Shown: positions 59,460 through 64,000 of the stretch, one piece after another
Layout of the letters: each line of letters opens with the position of its first letter
How positions within the stretch are numbered: the stretch's first letter is position 1
From: Saturnia japonica
Taxonomy: Eukaryota; Arthropoda; Insecta; Lepidoptera; Saturniidae
DNA length: 64,000 nucleotides
Assembly: GCA_033032175.1 (NCBI GenBank)
Contig: CM065324.1
Span: forward strand, 3,906,001 to 3,970,000
Direction: 5' to 3'
Notes under the pieces: generated by a model
What the model saw: only the letters and a program-made list of their open reading frames with translations
Told to the model about the DNA's origin: nothing
Database searches by the model: none
Program-made: the position numbers and the translations under genes

Positions 59460-60399
59460 ATAGACTTATAATAAGTATATCAAATTTATACTATTTAGGT
59501 ATTTTTCTGTAAATAAATATATGAGTAAATATAAATATTAAGAAGTAAAATGCTACTACTAGTACAGTCCAAAGTAGTAAAATATTAATGCAAAAAGTAC
59601 TGGATAGATTTTGATCAAGTTTTTTGTTTTACTCCTTAGATACTTGGTCTTTATCTTACAAAAAAATGATAACTTCATAAAAATAATTCTGTAGTCCACA
59701 TGAGAGAGTGGAGCCGCGAGCACAGCGATGTTTTTATTCACTGTCAGTGAAGCCCATAGTGTTACTAAATTCAAATTAGTAAAGTACGCGAATTCCGAAA
59801 AATTCTATGGTAACATTCTGGGTTTCGTACCTGCGGACATCGAATCAACATTCCTCCAGTCAAAACCACGACTTTTTATTTGCTATACTTTGGTTAATTT
59901 TTTTTATTTTTTTTATTTTGTAATAACTATAATCCGTCTTATTACGTTTTTATTGTTTACAACAATTAGTACGCGTTGTGGGAAAAACGAGGAAACTTCA
60001 CAGTCGGTTGCACTTTCTACTATATCTATGACAACGTTCAGGCGGAACATTTATCGCTAATAATAATTAATTACAAACATTAACAGTTTTTGTAAATGGT
60101 AAATTTACTACAATTTATCATAACGGTGAAGAGTCAGTAAAGTGCAGGCAGGATATTAATATGTGTTAAGACATTAAAGTAATGTTACCAAACTTTCCAG
60201 ATATTGTTCTGGTTTGCGTGTTTAGTAATTAACAATGTTGTTCTGGTGGATTTTTCATGCCACTAAGGTAAGTACACCCTCAAGGTGCTGCAACTTATTG
60301 GCAATATTAATTTGGTCATATGTTGAGATAAATAGCTTTATCATCATTGAGGAGCTGATAAAGTAAAATAATCATGATACAAACAGGTTAGGCTGAAAA
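59460..60399. other. unassigned AT-rich DNA
   Basis: Contains the open frame 59728-60060 (110 codons), with a hydrophobic middle (FICYTLVNFFYFFYFVITIIRLITFLLF). I recognise no homologue and it may be chance. Confidence 0.3.
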
Positions 60400-60532
60400 T
60401 TACTTATTTTCTGGTGCCATATAAAACTTTGGAGTATTCAAGTAAATTGAAAAACAATATTTTTTAGTAACTCCATCTTCAGTCTCATCTCCAATCCACA
60501 AGCCGTTATTGGGGTCAAGCTTGAACCTCATC
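60400..60532 (-). CDS. possible terminal exon of an unrecognised gene
   Basis: On the minus strand a good acceptor (TTATTTCTTTTACAG) is followed by one base and 43 codons to TAA. The peptide, MRFKLDPNNGLWIGDETEDG onward and ending YMAPENK, has a balanced composition and a compact look unlike the AT-rich flanks. I do not recognise the protein. The upstream exon should end with two bases of a codon; none was found with confidence. A candidate coding-like stretch at 61471-61611 (minus, ISIYLRPVKIALYAEESKG.., ending at a TAA) does not match the phase. Confidence 0.35.
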
Positions 60533-60717
60533 CTGTAAAAGAAATAAGAATGTTTACTATATAAACAATTTAATTTAATATGTTTATATATAAAAAGCGA
60601 ATACGTACAATAATGAAGTATTACTGAGAGTGGGCCTCAAAGTTAATATGTTCAAAACTAAGATCATAATACGAACAAAGATATATAATGTAATAATGTA
60701 GACCCTCAGATAAAAAA

Positions 60718-61420
60718 AAAGTCGAAGCAAATTAAATTCGGCAAACTAGAAGACTTCTTTAAATCGATTTTACCACAGTGCCTGAAGATCAAGGCTTTTA
60801 ACCAATTTTTCTTATCCATGCTCACGTACGATGCCGAAACGTGGACGTTGACAAAACAAAATATTCATAAACCCAAAGTTCCACAAAGAAATATGGAGCG
60901 TGCCATATTGGACATCTCTCTCGTGGATGATAATGTGAATGATAGTGATGTCTGGAAGTGACTCCCTCTCTGTGCATCCACTAATATATTATTATTGTAC
61001 CTGTTATATTTGTAACATTTGTACAGTTAACAAAAAAAAAAAGTTAAACCCGATCGAGTTACTTACCGGTTCTTCTCGATGTCTGGGATATTTTCCGAAC
61101 CGGCAGTAGTGTTTTGACGTTCATAAGTGCCTTTTTAGGGCCTAAATTGATAAAGATTATTTTGATTTTGATTTTTTTTTGATCGGGTGCCAAATTCAGA
61201 AATCAGGAAGAGAACAAAGCAAGAGAATAAACAAACAAGCGAGTCACGAGGCAAAAGTGGAGATGGAAGGGCACTTGGCAAGACCAGAAGACGTACAATG
61301 TACAAAAGGGGTTTTGGAGTGGCGGTCTAAAGTTGGAAAACGCCTGTCGGGACATGAGCGGGAGAGGGCCTTTGCTCAACTGTTGGTAAATGTGGGAAGG
61401 TATAGGCATAAGCGTTAAAA
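60718..61420 (+). pseudogene. LINE reverse transcriptase C-terminal region, interrupted
   Basis: Part one (60718-60960) reads IKAFNQFFLSMLTYDAETWT, then MERAILDISLVDDN, the well-known 'LP.mtYG.ETW..t..AMERamLgvsl.D' region after the RT palm. Part two (61190-61418) reads VEMEGHLARPEDVQ.. and KGVLEWRSKVGKR, the following 'kW.WaGHiaR..d.rw..kvleWrPr.GkR' region, with frame slips. Between them lies a family E insertion. Confidence 0.75.
61020..61185 (+). repeat. family E, LINE or SINE 3' end, copy 2
   Basis: Contains 'ggcagtagtgttttgacgtt', 'cataagtgcctttttaggg' and 'ttgattttgatttttttt', shared with 63230-63306 and the reverse complement of 17089-17160. Edges 'cccgatcg' and 'gatcgggt' are inverted to each other, possibly by chance. 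Confidence 0.7.
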
Positions 61421-62915
61421 AATCGTTGCATTTCATGGTAAACGTTGCAAACGGAACGTTTTTTTAGTTTTTAGTTCTGGCAATAGGGTACCCAAAAACG
61501 ACGAGGCCTATGTTCATGTACAGCTAAATTCTTTTCTTGATAAAAGAGTTTGACCCCTTTTGATTCTTCTGCATAAAGTGCAATTTTCACTGGACGTAGG
61601 TAGATGCTAATCTGCCATTGAAAGTTGTTATTATTATCAATATTCAACTATAATGTGCAATAAATCACAATACTATATTACTGTATAATACTTTGCAACG
61701 TGAAGCGTTGCGACACGAGTTAAAAATGTGCGCTTACTTTTGACGTAAGTCATTTGCTAACGAATTAATGTTAAATTTGTGTTAATCACGACAGGTATTT
61801 CCTTAGGTTGATACTTTGAAACCTTGGGTTACGTTTGGAACGGTATTTACTGTACTAATTATGTTTTTATAACAGAATTTTAAACATGACTGACTTATGT
61901 TAGTTAATTTAGTACGTTGGAATCTTTTGTTGACGTTCCTTGTTCTTACCCTAATATACACTTAAAAACATCTTAGATTAAAGGGTCTTTCGGTTTATAA
62001 ACTACACTGAACTAACTGGAATAATGCATTTATGGTGATAATCTCGTCACAGTGATTATATTTTCTATTGACGTATTTCGGAATCAGCTAATGTAAATCT
62101 AGCTGCTGGCTTGCACACATGACATGACGCATGCCAGCGATGATTGGCGATGGATGGCAGATCTCTCGGTGGTCACCCTTGTTTTATTATTGTACCTTGC
62201 TTACCAAGGAACCATGACGTCACAATTAAAAATGTATTTTAAGTTATGACGAAGAATGTATTTGACAGTTAAGTTGAAGTAATTGTGTAGCCGCTTGGTA
62301 TAGTAGTACAAGATCGTTCGCGACCGTCCTATGTTTCCGACCGACGTTGGCGGGGGCGAGGTACTACTTTCGAAAACGGGGGAGGGTAATGTAGCTAGGA
62401 AGGGACACGCGTGCAATTGCGTGACGTAGGCGCGCAGTCACAGTACACTAAAGTAAACAGTATTACGTCTTCATACAAACGGCTGAAACGAAATGTAGGT
62501 AAACTTCTGTAAACAATAGTACAAAATACATGATCAAGTTATAAATAGCACCGTCATAAACGTGGAAGCCCATTAATCTTCATAAACTGGGTCTATCTCC
62601 AACTGACAAAGCTTACGTCGCGTCGTGTCCATTAACGTAGAAATATTCGTGGCATGCACAAGTAAAGAAATTCCTCGTGATCTATAGAACTATAAGTTGG
62701 TATTTTTTCTAATGTTCTGCCACAGATTTGTGTATCTGCGTGTCCACAGAGTATTTAATTTATTTTTCTTTTTTAAAATAATAATGTATATAATAATAAT
62801 AATAATAATATTTATATTAAAAGACGTAAATCTAGAGTTTACGTTTAGAGGGCGTCATACGTACATTGAAGTTTCTCAAAGATTCAACATCGAACACATT
62901 ATCTATCTATACAAA
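61421..62915. other. unassigned DNA
   Basis: Includes a short (ATA)n microsatellite near 62780-62812. The stretch around 62290-62440 is richer in G+C. No gene supported. Confidence 0.35.
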
Positions 62916-62919
62916 TAAT

Positions 62920-63235
62920 AAAATTGAAGTGTCTGTTTGTAATGTCCAAATAATAGCTTTTTACTAAATGCATATCAAAGTATATACGATACCTTTATCA
63001 AAACACCCATTTTAAAATTTTTTGTCTGTCTGTTTGTTCCGGGTAATCTCCGAAACGGTTGGACCAATTTTGACGGCATTTTCACTGGTAGATAGCTGAT
63101 TTCATAGGGAGTAAATTATGCAAATTTTATTTTATAAAAATAATTAGGTTTCCGCACAAATAAAAAAACTGGTCATGGTGAATCAATTCGGGCGCTTAAA
63201 TGGCTTACGCTATGTGAACCATAAGAGATATAGCA
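62920..63235 (+). repeat. dispersed repeat family D, copy 2
   Basis: Shares 'cgaaacggttggaccaattttgac', 'tttcactggtagatagctgat', 'aatggcttacgctatgtgaacc' and 'aagagatata' in order with 21285-21510, with the sequence 'ctatctatacaaataataaaattg' at its start. Confidence 0.65.
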
Positions 63236-63306
63236 GTAGTGTTTTGATGTTCATAAGTGCCTTCTTAGGGCCTAAATTTAATAAAGATGATTTTGATTTT
63301 GAATTA
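63230..63306 (+). repeat. family E, LINE or SINE 3' end, copy 3
   Basis: 'agcagtagtgttttgatgtt', 'gccttcttagggcc' and 'ttaataaagatgattttgat' match copy 2. It sits directly on the end of a family D copy. Confidence 0.7.
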
Positions 63307-63519
63307 ATGTACTACATAATTAGAAGACATTAAAAATACCTACAAAAAAGTCAACAAGAGTTATACGTCTATCTTGTAAGGAACACTCACAATAAGCATT
63401 TTTGTCTTTAAAATATCCGGGTAGCGAGGGAGCAAGATTCGCGCGGGCATTCTGTAGTCCACATGAGCGAAGCCGCCGTCACAGCTAATACTTAGTAATT
63501 CCAAATCACCTGAATATTT

Positions 63520-63765
63520 AAAGACACTATTTCAGTCTCTCGCCGACATGCATAAGAGATAGGTAAGATCTTCTGATTCTCTAATTCTCGGTATACCAAG
63601 TCATCATACTAATTTCCGCGACCGATCTTTCGCCGTAACAGCAGCACGACTGTGGAATTCGCTTCCTATCAACATCTTAGCCAACTCTCGGGATTCCTTC
63701 AAGTTTTCGTTACGTAGGTTTATGTAGGTTTTAGGTAAGCAATATACCTTTCTCTTACTCCCCTG
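63520..63765 (+). pseudogene. non-LTR reverse transcriptase C-terminal fragment (CR1/jockey-like)
   Basis: The frame reads FRDRSFAVTAARLWNSLPIN, then SRDSFKFSLRRFM, the frequent end region 'R.F..aa.rLWNsLP..ir....F K..L'. Only about 80 codons remain. Confidence 0.75.
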
Positions 63766-63883
63766 GAAGACTGGTAGAGATTACTTTTTAGCATTAAGTC
63801 CTCCAATTGTACTTTTATGTGTGCAATATGTAGTGTATTAAGAGTATTTTATATGTAGGTACATAGAAATAAAGATACAGTTA

Positions 63884-63975
63884 TGTGGGGTGGAGGGTAC
63901 ATGTTTCAGTATGAAATAAATGTCTGACAGTGCACGAGTGTTTTAGTTTAAATCTAAATTATCCGAGATATTACA
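63884..63975 (+). mobile_element. putative short LTR, mag-like Ty3/gypsy element
   Basis: A 92-bp block starts TGTGGGG and ends TTACA (TG..CA), contains AATAAA (about 63916), and is followed after one base by TGGCGACGAGG (63977-), which looks like a primer binding site (TGG pairs with the CCA end of a tRNA). Short LTRs (77 bp) and a serine-tRNA primer are known for the silkworm mag element, so a mag-like element is the best guess. The body lies beyond the window. Confidence 0.45.
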
Positions 63976-64000
63976 GTGGCGACGAGGATGTCGATCGGCA

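Noticed and set aside
59728..60060. 110-codon frame with a hydrophobic centre
   Set aside because: Hydrophobic runs arise easily from T-rich DNA; no homologue and no neighbouring exon.

Overview
The window looks like a piece of an insect nuclear genome, most likely a moth or butterfly. Evidence: AT-rich intergenic DNA, short exons with GT/AG introns, a tRNA-headed SINE of the kind common in moths, a jockey-type LINE family with GC-rich coding parts, RTE-like LINE debris, a mariner element and a possible mag-like LTR element. Species assignment is inference only. Nothing here is bacterial: no operons, no CRISPR, no plasmid features.

Four host genes can be supported. (1) A PPM1D/Wip1-type PP2C phosphatase lies on the minus strand (CDS 23072-29335, five exons). 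Its catalytic core is intact, but its long GC-rich last exon carries two opposing one-base frame slips. (2, 3) Two copies of the mitochondrial ribosomal protein gene mRpL18 lie on the minus strand (35192-36051 and 40713-41572). Each sits inside one unit of a ~5.5-kb direct tandem duplication (31401-36916 and 36917-42436) with 6-bp CAGTTA microhomology at all three breakpoints. (4) The first coding exon of a plus-strand gene, probably a TBC-domain RabGAP of the TBC1D10/whacked type, lies at 56363-56499. A possible terminal exon of an unrecognised minus-strand gene is at 60400-60532.

Layout: 1-13.6 kb is repeats only, including a 5'-truncated jockey LINE (2993-4950) next to a second tiny copy at the same target sequence. 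13.66-14.93 kb is a dead mariner with clear terminal inverted repeats. 15-22 kb is mostly unassigned AT-rich DNA with SINE/LINE pieces and one orphan TATA promoter (19382). 23-29.4 kb is the phosphatase gene. 30-31.1 kb holds a 159-bp tandem duplication and a complete SINE. 31.4-42.4 kb is the mRpL18 duplication. 42.76-43.43 kb is a third jockey copy with a clear target-site duplication. 46.55-51.26 kb is the longest jockey copy (ORF1 gag-like, ORF2 endonuclease plus partial RT), followed at once by a 45-bp tandem array. 53.2-55.3 kb is an RTE-like LINE that has lost its RT core. 56-64 kb is the TBC gene start, more LINE/SINE debris and, at the very end, a short putative LTR plus primer binding site.

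A cross-cutting point: many frame breaks fall in homopolymers or are one-base indels (phosphatase, both jockey ORFs), and the two duplication units differ almost only by one-base indels in one sub-region. This looks at least partly like consensus sequence error, so single-base 'pseudogene' calls here should be treated with care. I did not find a convincing undescribed system; the mRpL18 duplication is the most interesting locus.
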